Part shown: positions 54,312 through 64,000 of the stretch, piece after piece | Position numbering within the stretch: the first letter of the stretch is position 1 | Layout of the letters: the number at the start of each line of letters is the position of its first letter | Source: Bactrocera neohumeralis | Taxonomy: Eukaryota; Arthropoda; Insecta; Diptera; Tephritidae | NCBI RefSeq assembly: GCF_024586455.1 | Contig: NW_026089717.1 | Location: 1 to 64,000, forward strand | Direction: 5' to 3' | DNA: 64,000 nucleotides | Made by a program: the position numbers and the translations under genes | Notes under the pieces: model-generated | Told to the model about the DNA's origin: nothing | The model's input: only the letters and a program-made list of their open reading frames with translations | The model's database searches: none

Positions 54312-55322
54312 TTAACAGCCTTTGGCGCTGGACCTTCCTATTGTCTGTCCTAGTCTTAGCAGATTTTCTTTGTCAGAGAATCCGCAAACCTCTGTAGTTT
54401 GATTGTAAGCTGCATAAAACAACGGCCACTCGCTGGGTTTACCATCATATTTGGGTAATTCTTTAGCAAGGCTGTTACGAGAAGCAACTTGGTCCCGAGT
54501 CAATCGGCGACAGGTTGAGGAACCAAAAGACAACCTTTTAACGCAGCCAGCTGTCGGAAAAGTTGCATGAGCTGGTTGTGGCAAAGCAGTCTCTGGATTG
54601 AGTGTTCAATTCCGTCGCAACAGCTGTCCAAGTGACTGTATTCGGTCCAATAACGATTGCAGAACCGGTGTTTGAATATCAGTTTCACCTTGTTGACCCG
54701 TTAACATTCCGGTTGGAATACTATTAGTTAGTGAAGACCCGCTATTTGTAATACCGTTTAGAACAGGAGCGGTTGCATTAAATGGCGCCACAAATTGTGA
54801 TGGCAGCTGCAGCATTTGGGATGGAAGCGCCTCATCCCTCAACCTGGTTGATACCCTAGGCATTGAATATTGCCTTTCGTCAAAGTCGTCATCAAAACCC
54901 ATTGCATCTATGCGATCCAAATAGCTGTGCTGTTCTCTTAACAAAGCCTCCCTCTGTCGAAAGATTTCGCTTTGCTCTTGTAGCAATTCGGCGCGACGAC
55001 GAAGGCCGAGTGAACCAAAAGAATTTGAGGAGTGAACAGGACTTATAAGTTGACTTTCTTGTAGATGCGCTTGTTGGGGTGATACCGTATACACCCGACT
55101 CCCACTTGGAGGAGCTGCATTAGATACGCCTGCGTTCTAACTCTCAGCTTGTGTCATAGGAATGCGCTGATTAGCAGCCCGATCAGTACCACTATTAACC
55201 TCCAGGTTGCTCACAATTGGAAAGCTTGTTGAGGTGCTGGGATTGGCGGCTGCAGCACAATTAGGACCAAGAACGAAATTGGCAGGTGCAGAAAACAATA
55301 CTGTATTATTCGCGCGCGACAT
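54312..55322 (-). pseudogene. BEL gag N-terminal region
   Basis: ATG at 55322 (MSRANNTVLFSAPANFVLGP) is followed by a stop at 55137. The frame then continues with SPQQAHLQESQLISPVHSSN and a Gln/Glu/Arg-rich coiled-coil-like part (RRRAELLQEQSEIFRQREAL), ending near 54606. It resumes with RRLTRDQVASRNSLAKELPK and YDGKPSEWPLFYAAYNQTTE (DUF1759 box, about 54450). About 45 bases separate it from the LTR; no clear primer site was seen. Confidence 0.75.
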
Positions 55323-55367
55323 TATAATTTACGTTAAATGTAGTGCGCGATGAGGGTGGATTAAAGA

Positions 55368-55726
55368 TGTTAATAAAAAGTGCGAGAAATTTTTTGTAAT
55401 TAACTGAAATATTATTTAATACCGAATTCTACGGTTAAATCAAATCTTGAATAAAGTATTAAATAAAATGTTAAATCAAAAGGTTAATTAAAAAATGTAG
55501 TCTCAACTGCACCCTCTGAACGTGGCTAACTAGACAATTTGCTCCCAGTTTCCCAATTGGACCAATCAGAATGCGCCACGTCAGTTCATGCGTAAGCAAG
55601 TAGGACTTAAAATAATTGCTCCCGCTTTGCTTATTAGACCAATCACAACGCGCCACGTTGGTTCATACGTAAGCAAGTAGGACTTACGAGGATTACGTGA
55701 GTCATGCTGCCAGATCGTTCGTAACA
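55368..55726 (-). repeat. 5' LTR of BEL element
   Basis: 359 bases, the partner of 50252-50646, with a deletion of about 36 bases relative to it. Confidence 0.9.
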
Positions 55727-55731
55727 GTAGA

Positions 55732-56860
55732 GTTTGCCACTTCTAAAGCCGCACTGATAAAGTCCAATCAGTTTGTTGACGGTGGGCTTCACGCACTACT
55801 CACTATAAGACCTTATGTTCGATATTGAGGAGGCTTATCCCACGGTAATTGTTGCATATTGTTTTAAAGAATGGGAACAGCATACTTAGGTTCCAATCGT
55901 TAGCCATACTTTCATCTGACCATAGTTTGCAAAGTAGCTGATCTGTTCTTCACCGCCGTATTCGAATAGCTTGGCCGGTTATTCATTGGCCCCTGCGCTT
56001 TGTTGTTCTTCAGACGGGTAATTGCTCTTCAAACCTTAGCGTAGTGGCATAATAATCTCAGTAAGCTCTGGGCATCAATCACTAGAATACTTCTGGAGCC
56101 CTTTCCTTTCTGTCTGCGTCTCATGCGTCTCGTACCTTTTTCTTTCTATCTTTATGAAAACCAATGGTTTCTCTTTCAGTTGTATGAAAGGAGCTTGAAA
56201 TGCCATCGCAAAATTATCCAATACGGAATTCTTGATGAGTGCTCTCAGAGAGCTATCGGTTGTGATATAGGCTTCTCGACGTCATACCTTCCCTATGTTT
56301 GCTGACGAGCGTACTTGGCTGTACAGGAGCGGCTGGTTATCTCCTCTACAAAAGATAGTGGTCCCAATCGATGTCAGATGATGAATTTTCTTGAGCTGAA
56401 AGCTGGTACTACGGAAAACCGTATTTTGGCCTCCGGTGAAGTCGATCGTGCTCCACCCATTTGGAAAGGTTTCGTCATGGAGGCTAAATTTTCCGAGTGT
56501 TGTATCAAAGATGCATTTTTTGCCTTCCCTGGTAATAGACCAATTTACCTTAGCGTTAAAATAGTCAAACACAATTTTTACCGTGCCTTGGGCAGTTGTC
56601 ATTAGCGCGTTCCAGCCGTTCGTAAAAGTAATCTTTGGTCAAATCGCCCATCAATTCTGTCGAGGCGTAGGCGTAAATCAATGTTTCGTTGAAAAATTTG
56701 GTTCTGATGTGGATTATTAGGACCTCAACCAGCTGAGTATCAGCATCTTCTCTAATTTGTGAATGGTCGGGTCCAATTGCATCCCGTTAAATCATAGTCC
56801 TTATTGCCGTTGCTGTGGTCGTCATCAAAAATTGGGTCTTTCATTCCCTTTCCTATTCAT
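55732..56860 (-). mobile_element. Old RTE-like copy e, 5' half
   Basis: It continues the RTE sequence interrupted at 50246: GTTTGCCACTTCTAAAGCCG and AAGTCCAATCAGTTTGTTGA correspond to the GFRPG region of copy d. It then runs through decayed RT N-terminal and endonuclease sequence (GTCATGGAGGCTAAATTTTC, TTAGCGCGTTCCAGCCG) to the GTCGTCATCAAAAATTGGGT block near 56820, which marks the start of the ORF in copy a. No ORF survives. Confidence 0.75.
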
Positions 56861-58310
56861 TGTTTCCTATTCTTGCTGAGCAATGCTTTATATACATTTA
56901 CTAAATAGGTAGCTGCTTGTTTAAACCTCGGATGAACAGACGCTGCAAGTAGACTTCAGCGAACCCTTAAACCAAAAGTGTCGGAGTCACTCCTCTGGTG
57001 TTTCCTCTCTTCTATTCCACGGGGTATCTACCGCAGGGAAACCTCACGTTTCCAGGGAAATTGGGTATAGTTCCTCAACTGTAGGGTTACCATACTCCCT
57101 GATTTGTCAGAAAATTTCCTTATTTTGACCTTAGGCACTGCTTCCCTGATTTTCGTGAAAAATGCACTACTTCACTGCATACTCGACAACGGGCACATAT
57201 GAAACGGGCTGATTGTGACTGAGACCGACATGGTAACCCCACTCAACTGTAACTGCTTATTTAGAAGCATAATTATGCCATATTCATACCTTATGTACAT
57301 ACATATAATCAAAAAGTAAAAAGGCGCTCAGTTGAGGTGTACAGAATATCTAATAAAGACGCAATTTGCGAGGATCAAAGCTGGAGAAAGCTAGGAGTAT
57401 ATCAATTAATTAATAACCAATATAGACATAAGTACTACAAATTTAATCAGAATATAAGAGTTATACGTATATAAAGAGAATTTCGAACAAAATATAGGAA
57501 TGACCTAATTCGTTGATTTCATTTCAGCGTTTCGTTTTTGTTTCTCAAGAAAGTGTTAAATCAAAAATTATCAGTAGTGTGATTTATCATTATTGTCATT
57601 CAATTCTATTATAAAAATATTTAAAATTCAGTCAATTTTGTTGAAGTTATTTAAATTCAAGGAAATTAATTTTTTCAGCACTATATAAAAGTAATATAAA
57701 ATATTCATTTGCTGAATCTTATGGAAATCTTCTGTAAATTGTTAAATGTAATACATCCTTATTTTATGCAAAACAGAAACAGTAACAATTATATAGAGAG
57801 GCGGACGAATCGTGCTATAAAAAATAGTAGTAATTTTTTAAAATATTGTTGAATGGTTGAAGTCGGGATTGTCTTAATTATCGATCTAATGGACTACTTC
57901 AATTAAGTCAGATTTTTGGGTTTTGTCTGTACAACTTTTGCTCTTACTTGATGCAGTCAGGTAAGGTGCCCTTGCGTTAGCGGAAAGTGGAGTTTCTTGA
58001 TATTAATTTCTTTTAAAATTTTTGTTGCTTCATTTTGATAGAACGAAACGCTGTTGAAAATGATACGTCTTTGACGTAAACACGACTTACAAAAAAAAAA
58101 CAGAACAAAAGGCTTCTACGGCAAAATCAATTTATTTTATTCAAAATAGTCTCTTTCTGCTTCAATACAGACTTTTGCACGGTCCAGTGCTGCTTAATTT
58201 TTTTAATTTCCTCAATTGTGTAACAAAGGACTATTTGGGGAAACTTTTGAACCGCATCGACATTTTAAATGTTAGCAGAAAATTGTCCGTAGTCCTTAGT
58301 AACCCTCATA
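56861..58310. other. No recognised gene
   Basis: 56861-57110 may be 5' leader of the old RTE copy or another element (CCACGGGGTATCTACCGCAG, AAACCTCACGTTTCCAGGGA). The rest is AT-rich with no ORF longer than about 60 codons that I can place. Confidence 0.4.
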
Positions 58311-59569
58311 AAAGTTTGCCCCAAAAATAAGGTGACATTTGAATTTAAGCTGCGCGCGTCTAAGGATTTGGAGAATTATTTTTTTTTTAGTTTGGTAGTA
58401 CTGTCACTCATATTTATGTCAAATTTCATGTCAAAATATTCATTAGTGTTTGAGGTACGTGTCGTTTTGTGAGCTGCTAAAAGTGAGTTTTTCGTTTTTT
58501 GCGATGTCGAAATTTGTTTAGCAAAGAATTTGCATTAAATTTTGTTTGCGGAATCAATTTTCTGCTGCGGATACGTTGAGGATGTTGCAGAAAGACTTTG
58601 GTGATGAGGCTTTGTCTAAAAACAATGTTTACAAGTGGTATAGTGAGTTCCAAGCCGGCCGTGTACGTGTCGAAGACGAATACCGTCCAGGGCGACCATC
58701 AACCTCAACCGACGAAGCTCACGTTCAACAAATCAAAGATTTGGTGTTGAAAAACCGTCGATTAACAATTAGAGACATTGCTGATGAAGTTGGCATATCG
58801 AAGGGCTCAGCCAATATCATTTTGAAGGATGTTGTGGGCCTCAAGCGCGTCAAATCTCGACTGGTACCGCAAACATTGAATTTTTTGGAAAAAAGGCGTC
58901 GGGTTAAAGTGTGTGAAATGATTTTTTCCGACTACTAGGGTGTCATGAAATGAATTATAACTGGCGATGAGACTTGGATCTATGCTTACGACCCCGAAAC
59001 AACCGATCAATCGAGCGAATATCGTGCTAAAAGAGAACCGAGACTAAAAAAAATCGCGCCAAAGTCGCTCAAAAATCAAGGTCATGTTGACTGTTTTCTT
59101 CGATTATCGAGGTGTTGCGCATTATGAATTCCTTCCAACAGGTCAAACAGTCAACAAAGAATATTATTTGAACGTTATGCGCCGTTTGCGTAACGCTATC
59201 CGCCTAAAAATGCCGGAATTGTGGAAAGACAATTCTTGGTTTTTACACCACGATAATGCACCATCCCATACTGCCCTCGTAATTCGTGATCATTTCGCCA
59301 AAAACTCAACCCATATCGTTCTGCAACCACCGTATTCACCTGATCTGGCGCCGTGCGACTTCTGGCTGTTCACCAAGCTCGAAAGACCGCTCCGGGGACA
59401 CCGTTTTTATACGATACGATACATCCCGGAAAGTGACTACAACCAGTGTTTCGAAGATTGGAAAATCCGTTGGCATAAGTGCATTGCATCGGGAGGGGAA
59501 ATTGATTTGGAAGAATAAATAAAAAAATTTCAAAATAAATACAATGTCGCCTTATTTCTTGGGCACAGG
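58311..59569 (+). mobile_element. mariner element with TIRs
   Basis: The left end GCCCCAAAAATAAGGTGACA (about 58318) and the right end ATGTCGCCTTATTTCTTGGG are inverted repeats of about 28 bases with a few mismatches. TA at 58309-58310 and 59570-59571 are the expected duplicated targets. The 1.26-kb length is normal for mariner. Confidence 0.85.
58546..59519 (+). pseudogene. mariner transposase with D34D, two stops and a frameshift
   Basis: HTH part: TLRMLQKDFGDEALSKNNVY, KWYSEFQAGRVRVEDEYRPG, RPSTSTDEAHV and ADEVGISKGSANIILKDVVG. TAG at 58936 and TGA at 58951 precede ITGDETWIYAYDPET (first Asp). A frameshift near 59065 leads to MLTVFFDYRGVAHYEFLPTG, WFLHHDNAPSHTALVI (second Asp) and PYSPDLAPCDFWLF; 34 residues separate the second and third Asp. 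A deletion of roughly 15 codons occurs near 59425. The frame ends EIDLEE. The start is upstream of 58546, probably at the ATG at about 58505. Confidence 0.85.
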
Positions 59570-60259
59570 TATGTATACATAACCACATACATATGTAAAT
59601 ATAATTAAAAATTTAACTTAATGCATATTTATGTTTGTTTTGCGTATTCAATCCAGTAACACTACTTATTTCAAGTATTTACTTGCATACATTTGTGGTC
59701 AATATCCCTATATAAAACAGTAGGCATGATTGCAATAAAGAAATCTGCAGAGGCAAATTATGAGATGCAAAAAAAAAAAACACATATAGAAAGAGAAAAA
59801 CAAATGCAAACATTCATATATGCATACTGAAATAACATCCAAAAAGTAAACATACATATATACATACACACATATTCCAGATACATACCTAACAAATGTA
59901 ATTGTATTTTGGAGAAAATAACAGTAATACAAATTATAAAGACAAATAGATAATTTATTCAAAACTAAAAACAAAAACATCGTGGCGTAACATAAATAAA
60001 TAATTGAACATATATATATGTATGTACATACATATTCGTATATACATATTTATGTACATATTCAAAGTCAACATTGGCAAATATCCGGTAATACCCCTTG
60101 TTCTTTAACCAACAAAAACAAGCAGTATTGCGTACAAAAAGCGAATTGATCTTTCTGTAGCAAGGACGTAAACATTGCGCATTGATCTCTTGAACGATCT
60201 CTCAATTGCACAAAACATAAACACATACAAGTCGAAATATTTTAATTCAAATAATATTA
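59570..60259. other. AT-rich stretch with CATA/TATG microsatellite-like sequence
   Basis: Simple sequence at 59790-59890 and 60010-60065 produces a hydrophobic low-complexity frame on the minus strand. No gene was recognised. Confidence 0.5.
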
Positions 60260-60593
60260 AACAAGTAAGGAAGGGCTAAGTTCGGGTGTCACCGAACATT
60301 TTATACTCTCGCATGATAAAGTGATAATCGAGATTTCATTATCCGTCATTTACATATTTATCAAATACCGTATTTGTGTAAAGTTTTATTCCTCTATCAT
60401 CATTGGTTCCTAATGTATATGTTATACAGAGAAAGCATCAGATGGAATTCAAAATAGTGTTATATTGGAAGAAGGCGTGGTTGTGAACCGATTTCACCCA
60501 TATTCCGTATACGTCAGGGTCATCAAGGTGTTAAGGAAATATTATATACCGAATTTCATTAAAATTGGTACAGTAGTTTCTGAGATATGGTTC
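60260..60593 (-). mobile_element. DINE-type element, family A copy 7, truncated
   Basis: It starts ACAAGTAAGGAAGGGCTAAG with the intact hairpin and stops at TGAGATATGGTT, about a third of the way through. It is joined directly to BEL gag sequence, so the remainder was deleted. Confidence 0.75.
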
Positions 60594-60930
60594 TGCAATT
60601 ACAAAGATGCAAGATCATTTGCACCAGATTCTGAATTGTCCTATTTTATCACCTCCGGTACAAAACTAAAGGTCAAGTAGGCATAATAGTAAAACAGTTC
60701 GCTCTTAATGACGATAATTTCAATTTGGCTTAGGAAGCTCTAAAAGAGAGATACGAAAACGAAAGAATACTGGTCGATAAACAAGTAACGACACTAATGA
60801 ACTTGTCAAAAATTAAGAAAGAAACAAGTGTAGAATTCATCAAATTAGAATTCACTTTTTCAAATTGTTTGTCGATTCTATCGACACTAAATATTCCTTC
60901 AGACAGCAGTATTTTTTTAACAATAACAAA
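60594..60930 (+). pseudogene. BEL/Pao gag fragment (DUF1759-like)
   Basis: The plus strand encodes FITSGTKLKVK with a frame shift into ALNDDNFNLA, then EALKERYENERILVDKQVTT, LMNLSKIKKETSVEFIKLEF and LSILSTLNIPSD. The A-x-x-A-L-x-x-R-Y-x-N-x-R-x-L-V pattern is diagnostic of BEL gag. Stops are present (TAG at about 60731). It is not the same copy as 23078-25217. Confidence 0.65.
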
Positions 60931-61149
60931 TCAATTAAACAGTCAAATAATTAATTTTCGCGGGGGAAAAAGTGCACATCAGCTGTTTCTTTTACTTGTG
61001 CGCATATTAAATCAGCTGTTCTGTTCTAACAATCTACAATTGTAAATCAGCGCTGCCATATTGGTCAAATTAAAACAAAAAAAAACTCTAAAAAGAGAAA
61101 ATGAAGAACTAAAATCTAGTAAAAGCAAGCATGTGAGTGTTGAAGCAAA

Positions 61150-62265
61150 ACTTTCTAGTATGAATGTACATCAAATATACTAAACCGATAAAGATGAGCT
61201 AGCTAAAGAAACTGAGTGGATACTCAAAAAGAAGCGCTCTTCAAAAAGAAACGCAAAGCTGATACTTCTCACCGCCTACCTCCTATTATAATAAACGATG
61301 TAAAGGATTTTCATAAATTACGTTCTAATATTACAGATCTAATAAATAACAACTTTTTAGTAAAGCTTTTGAGCAACGGCGCTTACAAACTTAATGTCTT
61401 CGATGAAAATAATTATTGCACAATAACAAAATTCTTATCTAATAAAAATATACCTTGGTTTAACTACGAGAATAAACATAATAGGCCAATAACGGTAATG
61501 ATAAAAAATGTACACCACTCATGCGATACACATTCCGTTTTAATGATCTAAAATTTCAAGGTTTTAATGTCGTAAACGTAATTAATAAGCTTAAATGGAA
61601 GACCAAATAACCGCTAGATATGTTTTTAGTAGTATTTGATGCTACCAAAGACAATAAGAAAATTCGCCAGATCAAAACCAAAAGAACTGCATAAGCTTTG
61701 AGATAGAAATAATGGTAATTCAGTTGAGGAGAACACACCTTTTGTGAACACAACCTTCCTTACGTTTCCAAAGTTTCATTTGCGCAAATGGCTAAACATG
61801 GTCATACAAATACAATTCAAAAAAGTAGCACGTTATCCCAAATTTTGGAAAAACTAAGTGAGCAAGAGAAACTGTTTCATTCCTTTAATCAGCGGCTCAA
61901 CGCTCTGCAGTACCATCTACAATTTATTGAGGAACAGTAACTCTTTGAGAATAGTTCTATGGAACGCTAACGGTCTTTACAAATTAAAAAATGAAGTAGA
62001 AGTTATTTTACCCGACAGAAATATTGATATATAATATGTATGTCTATTGTCTGAAACATTACGAACCATTCATATTTAACATTTAAAAAATATGAATTTA
62101 TCACACACTACACCCGGCAAACTCAGATCGAGGAAGGAGCGCTATAATTATCAAAAGCAATATTGAGCACTTCGAGGAAGATTCGAATAAGAGGGAAGAA
62201 ATTCAACCTACAACAATTTCAGTTAACTTGCACAATCACCCATTGTATCCGTATAGTCCACCTAT
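61150..62265 (+). pseudogene. Jockey-like ORF1 and start of ORF2
   Basis: ORF1: RLPPIIINDVKDFHKLRSNI, LLSNGAYKLNVFDENNYCTI, NKNIPWFNYENKHNRPITVM and IKNVHHSCDTHS, up to a stop at 61551. In another frame FQGFNVVNVINKLKWKTK and DMFLVVFDATKDNKKI follow. ORF2 begins near 61945 with LRIVLWNANGLYKLKNEVEV (endonuclease, W-N-x-N-G) and later IIIKSNIEHFEEDSNKREEI and TISVNLHNHPLYP. The fold-back element at 62266 interrupts it. The region 60931-61150 upstream shows no gene. Confidence 0.75.
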
Positions 62266-63226
62266 ATGTATATTAGGGTGATTCAAAATTTTTTTTTTTT
62301 TTTCAATTGGTACTCGCAAAAATAGGTTCCTAGACACCTCTAAGAAAGCCTCTCCAAATATGAGTTTTTAATTGTAACGGGAAGGTCCTCCGCCTAACGG
62401 TTTTCTATTTTTTCTTATTATCAGATAGAAAAATTTATATCTCGCTTCCAACTACTTGAAAAAATATTTTGTTAATTAGGTTTTGTAGGAAATTGAATGC
62501 TCTAAAATATGGTCTCTTATGATTTTTTCGTAAACCCAACCGTTTAAAAGATATTAACGGTTGAAATTTGACTATTTTTGGAAAAATTCTTTTTTCTTAT
62601 TAATTTTATAACTCAATGAAAATAAAAAAATTATTATGAATGATGATACACATAGTTTTGTAGGAAATTTACTGCTCTATAAAAATGGTCTACTACGATA
62701 TTTCGATTAAGTTAAGCGTTTACGAGATATTCATCGTCAAACATCAATGCATATTAGGGTGGATCAAAAAAAAATTTTTTTTTTTTTTGTTTGGTACTCT
62801 GAAAAATAGGTTCCTAGACACCTCTAAGTAAGCCTCTCCAAAAATCTATTCATAATAATTTTTTTTCATTGAGTTATAAAATTAATAAGAAAAAAGAATT
62901 TTTCCAAAAATAGTCAAATTTCAACCGTTAATATCTTTTAAACGGTTGGGTTTACGAAAAAATCATAAGAGACCATATTTTAGAGCATTCAATTTCCTAC
63001 AAAACCTAATTAACAAAATATTTTTTCAAGTAGTTGGAAGCGAGATATAAATTTTTCTATCTGATAATAAGAAAAAATAGAAAACCGTTAGGCGGAGGAC
63101 CTTCCCGTTACAATTAAAAACTCATATTTGGAGAGGCTTTCTTAGAGGTGTCTAGGAACCTATTTTTGCGAGTACCAATTGAAAAAAAAAAAAAAAAAAA
63201 TTTTTTGAATCACCCTAATGTACATA
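62266..63226. mobile_element. Fold-back palindromic element, ~370-bp arms, 206-bp loop
   Basis: The arm 62266-62641 (TTAGGGTGATTCAAAA outward end) is inverted at 62848-63226 with almost complete identity by eye; differences are confined mainly to A/T run lengths. The loop 62642-62847 contains a third, diverged copy of the outer 90 bases in left-arm orientation (TTAGGGTGGATCAAAA at 62757, then GGTTCCTAGACACCTCTAAG). It has no coding capacity. It resembles a fold-back or large MITE; flanks TATGTA / TACATA are themselves inverted, so the target duplication is unclear. Confidence 0.8.
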
Positions 63227-64000
63227 GTATAAAAACAGATACGTATATGAATTTATTCAAAAAATATGACGGAAGGTATATCATAGTATTTGCAAATCAG
63301 TTGAGAAACACATTTATGCCTAACGATGGATAGGGGATAAACTGTGCAAATAGTTGATTGTATCCACACATCAGCATTTCTTCTATTACTATTAAAGAAA
63401 TTAAAAATCTTATCGGGAACACAAGACTCAAAAAAGTACCTGTATACGATTTAAAAACATTATAAATAGTGCATTATGTCTAAGATAGGTTCCATCGCTT
63501 TGGAAAGTATCTGAAGTCATAATGATACCTAAGCCGGGTAAACCAATACTCTATGTTACATCATATAGACCAATTTCACTTATGCCAATTTTATTTTAAA
63601 TCTTTGAGAATGTATTCATAAGCAGGCGCAAGCCAATAATCGTTCATAAACACCTCAATTTCGTTTCCGTGACCACCATTCAACAATTGGTCAGGTACAC
63701 CAAATCATTAATTTCGTTGAAAATACAATCGATAAAGAGAAGGCTAGTACGGCGGCCTTCTTGGACGTGTCTTAAGCTTTTGACAAAGGTTAACATACGG
63801 GTCTGCTGCTCAAACTGAACTATCTGCGACCCAAACAATTTTGCGTAATAATTTCTTCGTATTTAAAAGATCGATACTTTCCCCAAAGTGGCGCATCAAA
63901 TTAAAATACATCAAATCAATTCATGTCGACGTTACCTTGAAAAAGCCGAGATATCGGCTATTTCGATACCACATCATAATAGTGCTAAGTACCTAGGTAT
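63227..64000 (+). pseudogene. Jockey-like ORF2 reverse transcriptase, runs off the window
   Basis: After the fold-back: YIIVFANQLRNTFMPN (63280-63330), then VPSLWKVSEVIMIPKPGK (about 63490-63540), VTSYRPISLMPIL (RT motif with Y-R-P-I-S-L, about 63560-63600) and, with shifts, AAFLDV..AFDK (motif A region, about 63750-63790). Stops and frameshifts are frequent. Most of the endonuclease between 62265 and 63280 is missing. This is the same element as 61150-62265. Confidence 0.7.

Larger units (their letters stand above)
50252..55726 (-). mobile_element. BEL/Pao retrotransposon with both LTRs, 5-bp TSD
   Basis: Ends are TGTTAAT...ACAACA on the plus strand (TGTTGT...TAACA on the coding strand). 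GTAGA at 50247-50251 and 55727-55731 is the target duplication. Order on the minus strand: LTR, gag, protease, RT, (RNase H lost), integrase, DUF5641-like C-terminus, LTR. It is inserted into an older RTE copy. Frames are broken throughout. Confidence 0.9.

Noticed and set aside
59708..59980. 90-codon hydrophobic minus-strand frame that looks membrane-like
   Set aside because: It is a translation of CATA/TATG microsatellite-like DNA, giving Tyr/Val/Cys/Phe repeats; no start context or homology.
1..64000. tRNA or rRNA genes
   Set aside because: No cloverleaf with A/B boxes or rRNA-like sequence was noticed; only tRNA-complementary primer sites of LTR elements are present.

Overview
The window reads as a stretch of insect genome, most likely from a higher fly (tephritid-type), built almost entirely of nested transposable elements. 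No complete host gene was recognised. The basis is family content: DINE-1/Helentron-type repeats with a GTCY microsatellite core, PIF1-helicase Helitrons, an errantivirus-like endogenous retrovirus, BEL/Pao, RTE-like and Jockey-like retrotransposons, mariner, hAT and uncharacterised TIR elements. The species call is inference from recall of these families and was not tested by any search. All similarity calls were made by reading translations by eye.

Layout, left half. 0-4 kb: an ORF fragment of a transposon-associated family, a DINE copy, and an inverted-repeat-bounded element whose ORF carries two in-frame stops. 4-12 kb: a broken Helitron (minus) with a small non-LTR insertion, a 500-bp tandem duplication and degenerate tandem repeats that were later split by an RTE-like element. 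12.1-14.4 kb: a second Helitron with both termini visible. 14.5-27.9 kb: a BEL/Pao-like remnant on the minus strand (PBS-like site, leader, gag, zinc knuckle, start of protease), invaded by DINE copies and by a 7.5-kb errantivirus-like element (two 347-bp LTRs, PBS, gag, pol, env, PPT). That element has its own DINE insertion at the pol/env boundary.

Layout, middle. 29.1-31.9 kb: an element with about 400-bp terminal inverted repeats and a protein carrying a GCDTTS motif. 32.0-34.3 kb: a four-exon hAT transposase pseudogene. 34.3-37.2 kb: a Jockey-type ORF1 split by an RTE-like copy that carries an inverted 5' end inside one pair of target-site duplications. 37.2-40.6 kb: a second DINE family and two mariner remnants. 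40.9-49 kb: an RTE fragment and Helitron pieces; a 16-bp-TIR element lies inside a Helitron helicase and itself holds a 2.76-kb RTE copy.

Layout, right part. 49.6-56.9 kb: an old RTE copy split by a BEL element with 5-bp target duplications. 58.3-59.6 kb: a mariner with a visible D34D triad but two stops and a frameshift. 60.3-64 kb: a partial DINE, a BEL gag piece and a Jockey-like element interrupted by a 0.96-kb fold-back palindrome with nearly identical 370-bp arms. The insertion order can be read from split reading frames and paired target duplications; nearly every coding region is broken. One candidate spliced exon pair at 48,988-49,234 is the only coding-like signal not assignable to a known mobile family.
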